DNA of 64,000 bases from Tubulanus polymorphus (Eukaryota; Nemertea; Palaeonemertea; Tubulaniformes; Tubulanidae). Position numbers and translations under genes: made by a program. The first letter of the stretch is position 1; each line of letters opens with the position of its first letter. Location of the stretch: positions 14,624,850 through 14,688,849 of the forward strand of contig NC_134029.1 in NCBI RefSeq assembly GCF_964204645.1. Direction: 5' to 3'. The notes beneath the pieces were generated by a model that made no database searches, was not told the origin of the DNA, and worked only from the letters and a program-made list of their open reading frames with translations. Shown in pieces: positions 1 through 12,238 of the stretch.

Positions 1-2
1 CA

Positions 3-821
3 GCAACGAACAGAACAACAGATAAGATTAAAGTCGCTCTATCAGAAAAAACAGACTACGATTTTCTGTTAAGCAATGGACTCGAGATTTTCGCCGGTGT
101 GAGGAAGAAATGCGTAGCTTATAGACGCAGCCCAACACTACTCCAATGTAGGAAATGCCAGATGTTTGGGCATAATCAATATAACTGCACAGAAGACAAA
201 GCAATTTGCACGAAGTGCGCCCACTTTCACCAAACTTATGAGTGTAAAATAAAAGAAAATTACGTTTGTTCGAACTGCGGTGGAGAACACCGCAGTTTCG
301 ACAAAGCCTGCACATTTGTGCAGTAAGAAATTAAAAAGAAACAACGAGAGAGATCTAGGTCGAGGTCGAGGTCGAAATCCAACTCTAGACCGATTGAAAC
401 AAAAGAGCGTAGGAAACCGATACCAACACCACGAAAGAAAAAAACTGTATCTGAGAAAAAACAATCTGTATCTGAGAAACCCTTTTCATCGGAACAAAAT
501 AAAAACCAAAGACCTATACCGAAACGTAGAAGTTCACTAGATAAACCGAAAGAAAGCCCTCCACCGAATAATATCATTATACTAAACGAAACATCATTTT
601 TATCGCTAATTGCAGACATAATTTACAGAGTACGTATGAACAAAGAAAATAGCCTATCCGACATCTGTGCGAGGATAAACGAAAGCACATTAGATCATAC
701 TAACTTAAAAATCAGCGGTAAAGATATATACGAACATACAGTCGGGAAAAACTCACACCGGCTGAGTAAGATAAAAATAACGAGACCGTTATCTGCTAGC
801 GACACAAATCTAGCTAAATAA
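3..821 (+). pseudogene. LINE ORF1, Gag-like nucleic-acid-binding protein (one in-frame stop)
   Basis: The reading frame is open from the window edge, so the true start is upstream. Three zinc knuckles lie in a row: C-x2-C-x4-H-x4-C at 147-188, C-x2-C-x3-H-x4-C at 207-245 and C-x2-C-x3-H-x6-C at 267-311. In this family such knuckles bind the element RNA and package it with ORF2 protein. An in-frame TAA follows at 324-326. The same frame then stays open to 821 and encodes an RS-rich, highly basic stretch (about 345-520) and a C-terminal region of no known domain. The long open frame after the TAA argues that the stop is a recent point mutation. ORF2 begins 71 bp downstream. Confidence 0.8.
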
Positions 822-892
822 AATCGTAAGTGATGTACTGATTTTAATCTAACACATTAACTTTCTTTTAAACAATTATCTAACTTTTTCTC

Positions 893-3644
893 ATGGCTAA
901 GTCTTCTCTGAATATATGTTATTTAAACATAAACGGCGTGAAGCAAAAATTGCCAGAAGTAACTGAATTACTTTTGAATAAAAATATCGATATTCTTTTC
1001 GTAGCAGAAACTAAATGCAAAACGATTAACTTTGATCCGAAAAATTATAAGAAAATCCATAAGCCGAGGACAGGGAAATCCGGAGGGGGTTTAATGGCTC
1101 TGTTCAACCGTGACCTGTTTATCGAACAACTGACTTAATTTTAACAGCGACTCAATTGAATATATAGCTTTATCGGTGAAAAATAACGATAACAGTACTT
1201 TCAATGTCATAGGGGTTTATTGCCCACCTGCGAAAATTCTCGAACAACAATTTGTAGAAGTCATTGAACGATCGAATCAAAATTTTTTCATTTTGGGTGA
1301 TTTGAACGCTAAACACCCGATACTCGGTAACCGTACGACTAATACAGCCGGAATTAATCTAACGAACATTATTAATACGCACGGTCTCATTTCATTAAAT
1401 ACAAAAGACCATACCTATTATGATTACCGCGTGAGAGGACACACTGATATTCAAGATAGAGCGCTTTGTAGTTCGCACATATTCCCTAAAGTAAACTCTT
1501 TTCATGTTTGCGATAGCGTCGATAGTGATCACCAACCAATTTTAATAAATATTTCTACGCGTCCGAAAGTCATCGAACGCGAACTATATACCGACTTACT
1601 GTCTACGAGAAATATCGACTGGTCAAAATTCCACGACAACGTATCTGACAAGCTCTCAACGATCGATACAACAAATCTAACTACTAACGAGCAGGTGGAA
1701 AATATTTACAGCAAAATAGAATTAGAAATAATTAACGAAATTAAAAGACAAAATAGCATGGAAAATAATAAAAGATCGAAACGAGTTGACCGCTTACCTC
1801 GTAATATAGAATTAATAATTAAACGACGACGTTATTTAAAACGAGAATACGTTAAAACGCGTCACCCTTATTTAAAATCACAATATAATAGATTAACTCT
1901 TGAAATTAGAAAACTTATGCGAGAACACAAAAATAACAAGACTAAAAAACTACTAGATGACATAAATACATTGAATCCGAACTCGAGTAGATTCTGGCGA
2001 GGTATTAAAAACATTAACGGTAACGTTGATAAAAAAAAAGTATTTCGAATTTAGCTTATAACGATCGAACCGCGAGTAACGATAAAGTTATCGTCGAACT
2101 ATACGCCAACTTTTTATTCGACGTTTTTCAAACGCCTACTGATCCAAACTTCAGCGATCAACATAAATGTTTCGTAGAAGAATCCAATAGAAACTTCGTA
2201 TACGAAAATACTGAAGAAGATACGGGTCATATATTAAACGAAACAATTACTGAATTAGACATAAAACGCTATATCAAATGGTTGAAACTCAATAAAGCAC
2301 CCGGAGAAAATAGAATCACGAATGCGATTATTAAAAATTGTCCTCCGATATTTTTAACCCACCTATGTCACATTTTTAACTACTGCCAAAGAAATGGCTA
2401 CTGTATATCATTCTGGAAGTCTGCGAAAATTACTATGATTCCAAAAGCCGGCAAAGATGCTACACTTTGCAAAAATTTGCGTCCTATCAGTTTAACCAAC
2501 TCGATCGGCAAAATTTTCGAAAAAATCATGAACAATAAATTAACAGATTACTTAGAAAATACCAACTTCTTTACCGAAATACATGCTGGTTTTCGAAAAG
2601 GACATTCGACCATAGATCAAATATTAAAAATGTCTCATGATATCGCTAAAGGCTTAAAACGTCGGCAATGCACGCGTGCTACATTTTTTCGACCTAGAGA
2701 AAGCGTTCGATAAACTTTGGCAGGACGGAATTATCTACAAAATTAATCATTTATCTATGCCAACCAACTTTAAGCTCTTATTAAAAAACTATCTACAGGG
2801 TCGAACTTTTAAAGTCGCTAATGAAGGGTGTATTAGCCAGCCAAGGCAAATAAACGCTGGAGTCCCTCAAGGAGGGATTTTCTCGCCGACACTTTTGATC
2901 ATCTATATAAACGATTTTCCCTCGGATGCAATTAAAGCTAGTCATTATAGTCAATCGTCATTGTTCGCAGACGATATGAGTCTATGGAACACGCACAATG
3001 TAAAAACTAAAACAATCGAAAATCTCCATCAAAAATCGATAGACAAACTAACTCAATGGAGTGACATGTGGAGGCTAAAAGTAAACGCGCTTAAATGTGT
3101 TAGTATACACTTTAGTCGCCTAATAAATACCGACCCATACACTGAGCACACTGTTCACGGCCAACAAATACCGCTATCAAATTCTACCAAATTCCTCGGA
3201 ATTACTTTTTCGTCTAATCTACGCTGGAATCTGGAAATAACAGAGAGATTAATTAAGGCAAATAAAAGAATTGGAATACTAGCTATTTTGAAACGAAACC
3301 GCGTAAAAATGGAATACATACTCACTGCTTTTAAATTACTCATTTGATCAATCTATGAATACGGAGCTCCGATACTGGTAACTCGCCCATGTAGTCAGTT
3401 AGACCGCCTTCAAATACACCAAAATAAATGTTTACGGATTATTCTAGGCCGACCGCGCTATACAAGAACGGCAGACCTACATAAGCAAGCTCGAATAGAA
3501 ACTGTCGAACAGCGCTTTAAACTCTTAACGAAAACGTACCTGAATTCCAACCGAAATAACCCGATACTAAGGAGTGTCTTTTACGATATTTCGAGTCCAT
3601 GGCCGTCTTCAGACATCGTGGAAGCGTTTAAGTCAATTCTATAA
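893..3644 (+). pseudogene. LINE ORF2: APE endonuclease plus reverse transcriptase, three frameshifts and one stop
   Basis: The protein nicks target DNA and copies the element RNA at the nick. Endonuclease signatures are LNINGVKQK near 920, FVAETK near 1000, FFILGDLNAKHP near 1285 and SDHQP near 1525. RT signatures are RPISLTNSIGKIFEK near 2485, the catalytic-block GVPQGGIFSP near 2860 and FADD near 2965. After the RT a conserved tail runs to TAA at 3642-3644. The frame shifts near 1138, in an A9 run at 2031-2039, and near 2680. A TGA lies in frame at 3345-3347. Length and domain order fit a complete Jockey-type ORF2, so it decayed by small lesions rather than large deletions. Confidence 0.85.
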
Positions 3645-4141
3645 CTCTATAGCGTGTACTCTACTACGAACCGACACCCGCGTAGTCGGTGAATTGAATG
3701 GAAGATTTCTTTGTGTTACACGAACTATATAGGTAGCCCGTATCTAGGTCGCTACTCCTTACACAACACGTCACGTGAACCGAACTATATGCAGTAGAAC
3801 TATATACTCTTATTAACATATCTAAGAAATGTACATTATAAGCTTTGTATATAGTAATTGACAAAGTATTCTAACTATATCGCGACTCCCCTTAACGGAG
3901 GAAAATCACTATTTTTGTGTATCATATTATATACATATATATTTTACCATATATTATATCATAGACTCTTGTGATATATACGTATCATACTAATCACTAT
4001 TTATAGAAATCTCGAAGTACTCGTACTTTATTACAACTCCGCTTGACGGTAGAAAACTTCTATTTTTGTGTGTATAACATTGAATTTAAAAACTATATAT
4101 ATACATATATTTAAAAAAAAACAAAAAAGAAAAAAAAAAAC
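3645..4141 (+). repeat. LINE 3' UTR with two diverged subrepeats and A-rich terminus
   Basis: After the ORF2 stop the sequence is AT-rich. Two related blocks begin near 3888 and 4036, about 148 bp apart; each holds a pyrimidine/GC start, a cggaggaaaa-like or cggtagaaaa-like core and ctatttttgtgt. The end at 4111-4141 is an A-rich run with interruptions, as expected for a LINE tail. No coding potential seen. Confidence 0.6.
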
Positions 4142-5965
4142 TATTATAACTAATCACTAACAAACTCCTGATAAGGACCGAACCAAACAAAAACGCCTAA
4201 ATAGTAATAACTGTCCGTTCTGTATGTACCTTTGCTTGAATCCTTCCACCAGTACCTTCACATTCACACAAATATCACACCACCCACATCCCCCCTTAGC
4301 TCATCTCATAATAGTTCAATTCACATACCTATCATCATATTAAGCAAATAATCATGCACCTACGCGTCCTGAATGTAGGAGAGTGGCCACCACTCTCGAG
4401 CATTAAAAACGCGCTCCGCGTGTTTGTCTTTTTTATCTGCTGCTGCTGCTGCATCAGTTGTTATTCACTTGGCTTTGACGCTGCCTCTGCCTGGGATACG
4501 TCTCGTTGACCTATGCGTCTCTTGCGCTACTGCTTGACGCTAAGGTTGAAGATGAGATGGGTACGTAGCAAGGTGGCTGCGATTCTCATACGGCGTGGTT
4601 CCAACTGCAATACCGTCAAAATAATACTACAGGGGAATGTAGACTGTCGCTTCTGTCCGGCGAATCAATATTGCTCACACGTACATATTGCTCATGTCGA
4701 ACTGATCTATTATAGTTTGAGAATAGATAGAGATTAGAATGTTGAACTTGTTACTAACCCGACCACACAGAAAGAATCTTTTTAGTTGTATAATGTTTAT
4801 CGGTTCGGTCCATTTCTAAAACTGCCGTGTCTGTTACAGTAAAATATCATTGATCATGGTTTAAAAGTAAGGTACAGGGTAGATCTGTGGCCGGCTGTGT
4901 CAACTTTTAAACTCAGCAATGAGTGGAGAGACTAGGTATCTATTTTTTAGCCTTAGGTCTTGGCTTTGAATCCTGAAAATCCTGACAGAGTTTGTACGGA
5001 ACTTAGAAAACTTTCTCATCTCCCGATACAGCTAGATTTGATTTCAGCTTCAGCAACAAAAATATAAATATGACATCTGAGATGCTTTTGATTTAATGAA
5101 ACCTTATAATTTATTAGGAGGCTTATAATTTATAATGATTGTATATATTTCATTTCTAAATCTATTAGCAGGGATCATAAATCTTCCAATTTTTATCAGA
5201 AATCCAAATATTTTTTTCTTTGTCTGGTCAGGTTCTGAGATCTGTGTAAATCCGTTGAGATAATTGGGCGAGGGGGTAGGTTGTGGGTCGGTCTTGTCAT
5301 GGCCATCAACAACTCAATCAGACCGTTAAAACGTCTTGGAGTATTGTTTTGTCGATCTCCGGTATATTGCACAATAGTCTACTGCCGCTATAAATAGTAC
5401 AACATAGCGTTCTAGAACAACGTGATCCACAGAAAATTGATATAGGTCTATATCTGAGTTCTACTGACTGCCGTGTAATGAGAACGTGGATTTATCGGAC
5501 TCGAAGCCAACAGAAAAAAACACGCGTCATAGTTGGCGCAATCAACTGGCAGCTCAGTAAATGGTGGTAAACAATGAAAATGGCTATCCGTTTAAAGTGA
5601 TTTTGTCGTTGATTTCGTGTAGTTCTAAGGCCCACAGATCGTCTAGAGCACTCCAAATTTACAAAATTTTCTGGGGGAGGTATCCCAGACCCCCCTTAAC
5701 CAGTATCGCTCCTTCGGCGCTCGCTTCAGGCAGCTGACTCTGCCGGTTGATGATGCTAATTCAATCCACAAAAATTCTTAATTTTATTTCTGATATTTTT
5801 GACGGCCGATTATGATCTCTGATTAGGCCTACTTAAAATGTGTTACGTATATTCACCTTCTCTTCTTTATATAAACAACTGTTTGTCATTCAAAATCTAA
5901 TTACATTATACTTATATAACATGCATTTCCTTTTATATCAGGTTTAAGCTGATAGAGCACCTTAC
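4142..5965. other. No gene recognised; mostly unique AT-rich sequence
   Basis: No reading frame here has family signatures or splice-site support. A short GCT/TGC run lies at 4437-4453. Near 5660-5730 there is a GC-rich block with gggggaggtatcccagacc and cttcggcgctcg. The complementary word gcgagcgccgaaggcg reappears near 45145, so this is probably a fragment of a dispersed repeat. Confidence 0.5.
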
Positions 5966-5966
5966 T

Positions 5967-6457
5967 AATGTCTATTTCAACCTGACCTGAGAGCATTCCA
6001 GGTGGCCTAGCTCGCTCATTTTTGGTATTACATACCTGATAAAGGTCCAAATAGGACCAGAAAGTACTGGCAGTCGACCTAAAACATCATTTATTAATCC
6101 ATTTAAAACCGTATTGAAGGATATCCAAAAAGTCTTCATTGAAAGGGGTTAAAAAGAGAAAATTGACTCCATGATTTGAAAGTTAAACAATGTTTCCATG
6201 CCGACTTACCAAACTTCAGTTGGTAGGCATGGAAACATATCATTAAACTGTCAAATCATGGAGTCTCTTTTCTCTCATGAACCCCTTTCAGTGCAGACTT
6301 TTTGGATATCCTTCAATACGGTTTTAAATGGATTAAAAAATGATGTTTTAGGTCGACTGCCAGTGCATTCTGGTCCTAGTAAGACTTTTATCAGGTATGT
6401 ACTACCAAAAATGAGCGAGCTAGGGCACCTGGAATACTCACAAGTCAAGTTGAAATA
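5967..6457. repeat. Long foldback (inverted repeat), arms about 240 bp
   Basis: The left arm from about 5967 (tctatttcaacctgacct, then ggcctagctcgctc) is complementary to the right arm ending about 6457 (gagcgagctagg, then caagttgaaatag). The centre is near 6212 at tttccatgcc / ggcatggaaa. Arms match along nearly their full length with scattered substitutions. A single diverged left arm occurs at 15766-15893, so this is a dispersed repeat family. The reading frames inside (GLKNDVLGRLP and its mirror) are by-products of the repeat. Confidence 0.85.
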
Positions 6458-8733
6458 GATATTAAACCAATGTACGGTCTAGTATGGTGGATTATTAACT
6501 CTTCAACTTCTGCGCCGAATCTAACAGTGCCCTTGGGCACCTTGTTAACTTTTTTAAGGAAATTTTGAAGACGCTCTGATGAATTACCTTGATCTTTCAT
6601 ATATATTCGAATCCTCCAAGGGCCCATCAGCATAAGAAAATCTTGGCCGATCAGACCTAAGATGGCCGTCCTATATCCCTTTTAGTGGCCAAAAATGTCA
6701 ATTTTGGCCGGAATTCTGGGTCCTGTAGCTTCCTACTGGTTTGCCATTTCTAATAGCAATTTGTGATGGGTATTCTTTGGAAAGGAATGTTTTATACTTG
6801 TGAAAGGTATTTTTGATCAACCAATCATGACGCAATTGGCGACCATCTTGGTGTCATCAGTACTCATTCCTACGAAAAAGTTTTTCCAAATTATTTTGAT
6901 ATCTAAGCATATTGGCCTAGCTCGCTCATTTTTGGTATTACATACCTGATAAAGGTCCAAATAGGACCAGAAAGTGCTGGCAGTCGACCTAAAACATCAT
7001 TTATTAATCCATTTAAAACCGTATTGAAGGATATCCAAAAAGTCTTCATTGAAAGGGGTGAAAAAGAGAAAATTGACTCCATGATTTGAAAGTTAAACAA
7101 TGTTTCCATGTCGACTTACCAAACTTCAGTTAATAGGCATGGAAACATTTCATTAAACTGTCAAATCATGGAGTCTCTTTTCTCTCATGAACCCCTTTCA
7201 GTGCAGACTTTTTGGATATCCTTCAATACGGTTTTTAAATGGATTAAAAAATGATGTTTTAGGTCGACTGCCAGTGCATTCTGGTCCTAATAAGACTTTT
7301 ATCAGGTATGTACTACCAAAAATGAGCGAGCTAGGGCACCTGGAATACTCACAAGTCAAGTTGAAATAGATATTAAACTAATGTACGGTCTAGTATGGTG
7401 GATTATTAACTCTTCAACTTCTGCGCTGAATCTAACAGTGCCCTTGGGCACCTTGTTAACTTTTTTAAGGAAATTTTGAAGACGCTCTGATCAATTACCT
7501 TGATCTTTCATATATATTCGAATCCTCCAAGGGCCTACAGCATATGAAAATTTTGGCCGATCAGACCTAAGATGGCCGTCCTATATCCTTTTTAGTGGCC
7601 AAAAATGTCAATTTTGGCCGGAATTCTGGGTCCTGTAGCTTCCTACTGGTTTGCCATTTCTAATTGCAATTTGTGATGGGTATTCTTTGGAAAGGAATGT
7701 TTTATACTTGTGAAAGGTATTTTTGATCAACCAATTATGACGCAATTGGCGACCATCTTGGTGTCATCAGTACTCATTCCTACGAAAAAGTTTTTCCAAA
7801 TTATTTTGATATCTAAGCATATTGGCCTAGCTCGCTCATTTTTGGTATTACATACCTGATAAAGGTCCAAATAGGACCAGAAAGTACTGGCAGTCGACCT
7901 AAAACATCATTTATTAATCCATTTAAAACCGTATTGAAGGATATCCAAAAAGTCTTCATTGAAAGGGGTTAAAAAGAGAAAATTGACTCCATGATTTGAA
8001 AGTTAAACAATGTTTCCATGCCGACTTACCAAACTTCAGTTGGTAGGCATGGAAACATATCATTAAACTGTCAAATCATGGAGTCTCTTTTCTTTCATGA
8101 ACCCCTTTCAGTGCAGACTTTTTGGATATCCTTCAATACGGTTTTTAAATGGATTAAAAAATGACGTTTTAGGTCGACTGCCAGTGCATTCTGGTCCTAA
8201 TAAGATTTTTATCCGGTATGTACTACCAAAAATGAGCGAGCTAGGGCACCTGGAATACTCACAAGTCAAGTTGAAATAGATATTAAACCAATGTACGGTC
8301 TAGTATGGTGGATTATTAACTCTTCAACTTCTGCGCTGAATCTAACAGTGCCCTTGGGCACCTTGTTAACTTTTTTAAGGAAATTTTGAAGACGCTCTGA
8401 TCAATTACCTTGATCTTTCATATATATTCGAATCCTCCAAGGGCCCATCAGCATAAGAAAATTTTGGCCGATCAGACCTAAGATGGCCGTCCTATATCCT
8501 TTTTAGTGGCCAAAAATGTCAATTTTGGCTGGAATTCTGGGTCCTGTAGCTTCCTACTGGTTTGCCATTTCTAATTGCAATTTGTGATGGGTATTCTTTG
8601 GAAAGGAATGTTTTATACTTGTGAAAGGTATTTTTGATCAACCAATTATGACGCAATTGGCGACCATCTTGGTGTCATCAGTACTCATTCCTACGAAAAA
8701 GTTTTTCCAAATTATTTTGATATCTAAGCATAT
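6004..8733 (+). repeat. Three tandem copies of a 910-bp unit (foldback plus family X-like segment)
   Basis: The word ggcctagctcgctc recurs at 6004, 6914 and 7824, exactly 910 bp apart, and the third unit ends near 8733. Each unit has the foldback followed by about 450 bp related to family X (gatggccgtcctat, cctgtagcttcctactgg, tgacgcaattggcgaccatc). Units differ by few substitutions, so the amplification is recent, or an assembly effect. Units 2 and 3 lack the outermost left-arm bases present in unit 1, which fixes the duplication breakpoint. From 8734 to 8813 a partial family X core module follows. Confidence 0.9.
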
Positions 8734-8813
8734 TGTGTTACCACAATCAATTGGAATGTTGTAGCCCATAATGTGTTCTATAATTTTGGTGAGTTTCAAG
8801 ATCATTGATTTCT

Positions 8814-10076
8814 AGCCCACTTGGGACTTTAGTCCCAGCGGGCTATTGCGTTCACTTTTCGTCCGTCGTCCGTCCGACCGTCCGTAGACGGAATCCAGTT
8901 ATTTTGGGAAGTTTTGAAGACGCTTCAAGGTAACGTCTTGACATTTGGGTTACACGTGTATCTACCCTAGACACATCTTCAGCCCAAAAACTGGCCCTGT
9001 CAGAATCAAGATGGCTGACTGGCAGCCATTGTTGTTCGCCAAAATCAGCACTTTTTACACATTTTTGAACTTTTTGAGGGAAATTTTGAAGACGCTTCGA
9101 TCAATTACCTTGATCTTTCGGATATATATGAATCCCCTCAGGGCCCATCAACGAAACAAAAATTGGGTCGGTCGGACTCAAGATGGCCGTCCTATGACCG
9201 TTTTAGTGCCCAAAAATGTTAATTTTTGCCCGAATTCTGAGTCCTGTAGCTTCCTACTGGTTTACCATTTCTCATTGCAATTTGTGATGGGTATTCTTTG
9301 GAAAGGGATGTTTTATACCTCAGACAGGTATTTTTCATCAGCCAATTATGACGCAATTGGCGGCCATCTTGGTGTCACCAGTACTCATTCGTAAGTGGGA
9401 AAAAGTTTTTCCACATTATATTGATACCTAAGCGTATTTTTTTACCACAATCAATTAGAAAGTTGTAGCTCATAACGTGTTCTATGATTGTGGTGAGTTT
9501 CAAGGTAATGGGATTTCGTATATGGCCACCAGGGGGCGTTGAATAATTCAATATCTTAGCATTTCTTTATTATATTCGTACCTATGCATATTTTGTAACC
9601 ACAATCAATTGGAAAGTTGTAGCTCATGACATCATCTATGATTGTTGTGAGTTTTAAGGACATCAGTTTTTCTATATGGTCACCAGGGGGCGTTGAATAG
9701 TAGAATAACTTAGTATTTCCTTATTATATTGGTACCTAGGCATATTTTGTTACCATGATCAATTGCAAAGTTCTAGTTCATGACATGTTCTATGATTGTG
9801 GTGAGTTTCGAGGTCATTGGGTTTTGAATATTGTCACCAGGGGGCGTTGAATAGTAGAATGACTTAGTATTTCCATATTAAATTGGTAACGAGGCATATT
9901 TTGTTATCACAATCAATTACAAAATCGTAGCTGCTGACATGTTCTATGATTTTGGTGAGTTTCAAGGTCGTTGGTTTTTGTAAATGGTCACCAGAGGGCG
10001 TTGAATATTGAAATTGTTAGATTGTTGAGCATTTGAAACCATTTCCCAAGTGGGCATGGTGTCCCTGGACCCCTAG
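8814..10076 (+). mobile_element. Family X copy 1 (non-coding, HINE/Helentron-like), 1263 bp
   Basis: The element starts with AGCCCACTTGGGAC, preceded by T, and ends with GGACCCCTAG, followed by T. The first bases can form a stem-loop (AGCCC..TGGGAC-TTTA-GTCCCA..GGGCT). The subterminal word gcccacttggga near the 5' end has its complement tcccaagtgggc near the 3' end (about 10047). A gtccg-rich stretch near 8870 and about 450 bp of conserved 5' body lead to tandem core modules. There is no credible protein. T|T insertion, subterminal inverted repeats and a tandem core are the published traits of Helentron-associated elements; placing X there is inference. Confidence 0.7.
9430..10010 (+). repeat. 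Core modules of family X, about 150-160 bp each, four copies
   Basis: The phrase catattttgttaccacaatcaatt or a close variant begins modules near 9430, 9590, 9741 and 9894. Each continues with agttgtagctcatgacat, tatgattgtggtgag, a tggtcaccagggggcgttga block and tagtatttccttatta. In the best-preserved modules the words accacaatca and tgattgtggt form a 10-bp stem with a loop of about 31-35 nt (for example 9444-9453 with 9485-9494). Confidence 0.85.
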
Positions 10077-10465
10077 TTTTCTATGGCCACAAGGGGGCGT
10101 TGAATAATTCAATAGCTTAGTATTTCTATATTATATTTGTACATATGCATATTTTGTTACCACAATCAATTGCAAATCTAGCTCATATCTAGCTCATGAC
10201 ATCGTCTATGATTGTGGCAAGTTTCAAGGTCATTGGGTTTTGCATATGGTCACCAGGGGGAGTTGAATAGTCGAATAACTTAGCATATTTTGTTATCACA
10301 ATCAATTACAAAATCGTAGCTGCTGACATGTTCTATGATTGTGGCGGATTTCAAGGTCATTGGTTTATGTATATGGTCACCAGGGGGCGTTGAATATTGA
10401 AATAGTTAGATTGTTAAGCATTTAAAACCACTTCCCAAGTGGGCATGGTGCCTCTGGACCCCTAG
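10077..10465 (+). mobile_element. Family X, 5'-truncated copy attached head-to-tail to copy 1
   Basis: Directly after the CTAG end of copy 1 there are two more core modules and a second complete 3' end (tcccaagtgggcatgg, then ggacccctag at 10456-10465). It looks like a tandem or read-through product. The flanking base after the end is T again. Confidence 0.75.
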
Positions 10466-10736
10466 TTCTTGTCCCCATTGCCAGTGAAAAGTGTGAAAAA
10501 TCAAATAGAAATCTTAAAGAATAAAGATTTCATTGAAAAAGATATAGAATGATTTTAGTCGTTATGTGCTCTCTAGATATTGGCCAGAAAATTCTTTGCT
10601 TTCTGAAGATTTTATGAAAAAAGTGTGCGCCAGACTTGAGTTACCGACATAAATAATATCTTAGTCTCTCCATACTGCCAGACAATTCTTAGCTAGTTTC
10701 TCGCCTCTGCCAGTTCATTCATTACAATTACAATAC

Positions 10737-10760
10737 GGTTTCTGCGAAGCCGCAGAAACC
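10737..10760. repeat. Perfect 10-bp hairpin, member of a dispersed hairpin family
   Basis: ggtttctgcg and cgcagaaacc flank an aagc loop, followed by ctaataatag. Related hairpins (agggttttct...agaaaaccct followed by aat) occur at 17451-17533, 17868-17898 and 18697-18733. Confidence 0.8.
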
Positions 10761-12216
10761 CTAATAATAGATCTTTGAATTCACTAATGAAAAAGATTTT
10801 TCTCAAGCAATGCCCTTGCCAAACAGGCTCCAGTTTTCAAGGTAAACAACACTTTGCCCATGGGCAATTTATTTGATTACTTGAAGCACAGCTTCTCTGA
10901 AATTCTGCCAGAAACTTCATGCCGAACATGAGTAGGCCTATGCGTAATTTGAAAAAAAAACACATTATTTTCTTGATATTTTCCGTCCTTATTTTCGATC
11001 TTATAATCTGTAAAATGTCAGTCTTCTCCCATCATTTGAATTCAATCCAAAGTTTTCACTATTTTTCATTTGTTCTGCTTATAATCTCTAATCTAGAGTA
11101 CCAATATTTAATTTTGATGCTGATTAAACATACGTACACTATGTGTAAATTTAGGAAAGTCCATATTAAGAATTTCGTTTCTTGTAGAAGTTATCAACCA
11201 AAATCTAAAAGATGCATCAATCAGATGGCGATCATACATCCTCTACGATGTAATATTCTACGGCTGAGATATTAAAATCCGAGGATCTCTTGTTACACTT
11301 GAAAGAAATAATCACTGAGTTGTATGGTAGTGGAGTGCATCTATTCATTCACTGCAGACATATTGTGTGGCAACAGTTAGTGTCTCTCTGTGTCAGTGTA
11401 TACGTGGCTAGCACGCCGGGCAGGTTACTACTGCGTGTCTCACACTGCATACACTATAAATGCTCATTTTGGCGCATGCTCTTGAGACATGCGTTTTTCA
11501 TACAGTGTTTGAATGTAATAAGTTTTTGTAATAAGTGGATTTTCGTTTAAGTTATAATCAGTCAAATTAATTTCAAAATGTCTTGGCAAATGATACACAT
11601 TGGTCATAAAAAATCTTTGAATCAGGAAAGTCGTATCTGTCTAGCTTTTTGCTATCACTGTGACTCAATAAGTTCATATCTCACAATTACTGTTGAGTGG
11701 ATATTGCATCTTCACCATTGTCATGGGCTTGTAGGTTTGCAGTCATGGGCTTGTAGGTTTCCCATCTTGCTATCACACGGATTGATAACTTGCTTGGGGT
11801 GTCGATAACTTTCATGAGAAACTTTCTTGGGATCTGATATTTACAGACATGTAATGCAGTAATAAAATCTAGGTTCCTTTCGTTTATGAGCTATATCGGT
11901 TGTCGTTTTCTTTGTTTTATGATTTTGTTTTATCGGTTTTGTTATTTCAGCAGCGCACACCAACTTGTTTGAGCGTGTGATCAGTCTTGAAATAAGTATT
12001 CATGCAGGGCATAGTGCCCACGATAATTCAATTCATTCTTTATTAGCGCAATTATAATTTCACAAAACATTTACTTTCACGTTTAAAAAAATTCTTTTTA
12101 TTTTCTTTTACTTTCATTGGGTGCTCGCGTTAGCGGCCACATGAAAAAGCTTTGTATGAACATTGATATTTTTTTTAGTTTATCTTAAACTTAAAACCGC
12201 TTTTCTGTAAAATAAA

Positions 12217-12238
12217 TTCTGAATTGAATTGAATTGAC
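12217..12238 (+). repeat. Short GAATT repeat, possible tail of a decayed retroelement
   Basis: Four imperfect repeats of the pentamer (attctgaattgaattgaatt) follow a T-rich and A-rich stretch. Such tails often end LINE/SINE copies; no body was recognised upstream. Confidence 0.4.

Larger units (their letters stand above)
3..4141 (+). mobile_element. Jockey-like non-LTR retrotransposon (LINE), 5' end outside window
   Basis: In order the element has a zinc-knuckle Gag-like ORF1 (3-821), an ORF2 with APE-type endonuclease and reverse transcriptase (893-3644), an AT-rich 3' UTR and an A-rich end near 4111-4141. Two ORFs, CCHC knuckles in ORF1 and the ORF2 C-terminal region after the RT are usual for the Jockey/I/CR1 groups. 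The C-terminal tail (LHKQARIETVEQRF pattern) favours Jockey; clade assignment is inference. Both ORFs are broken, so this copy is dead. Its 5' end is cut by the window edge. Confidence 0.85.

Noticed and set aside
138-619. Minus-strand frames with alternating Asp-Leu repeats
   Set aside because: They are shadows of the RS-rich coding stretch of the LINE ORF1 on the plus strand.
4437-4453. CTG/GCT trinucleotide run
   Set aside because: Only about five units; not in any supported coding frame.
6903-8279. Recurring short reading frames (GLKNDVLGRLP and mirrored versions) at 6.2, 6.9, 7.2 and 8.1 kb
   Set aside because: They arise from the same foldback repeat read on both strands; no start context, no conservation beyond repeat identity.
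8945-9394. 149-codon frame in family X copy 1, with relatives at 16093 and 43786
   Set aside because: Copies carry stops and indels at different points, there is no domain pattern, and the same bases are conserved in non-coding parts, so DNA-level conservation explains it.
10919-11808. Three consecutive frames of 76-118 codons
   Set aside because: AT-rich sequence with low-complexity hydrophobic translations, no splice sites with matching phases, no family motifs.
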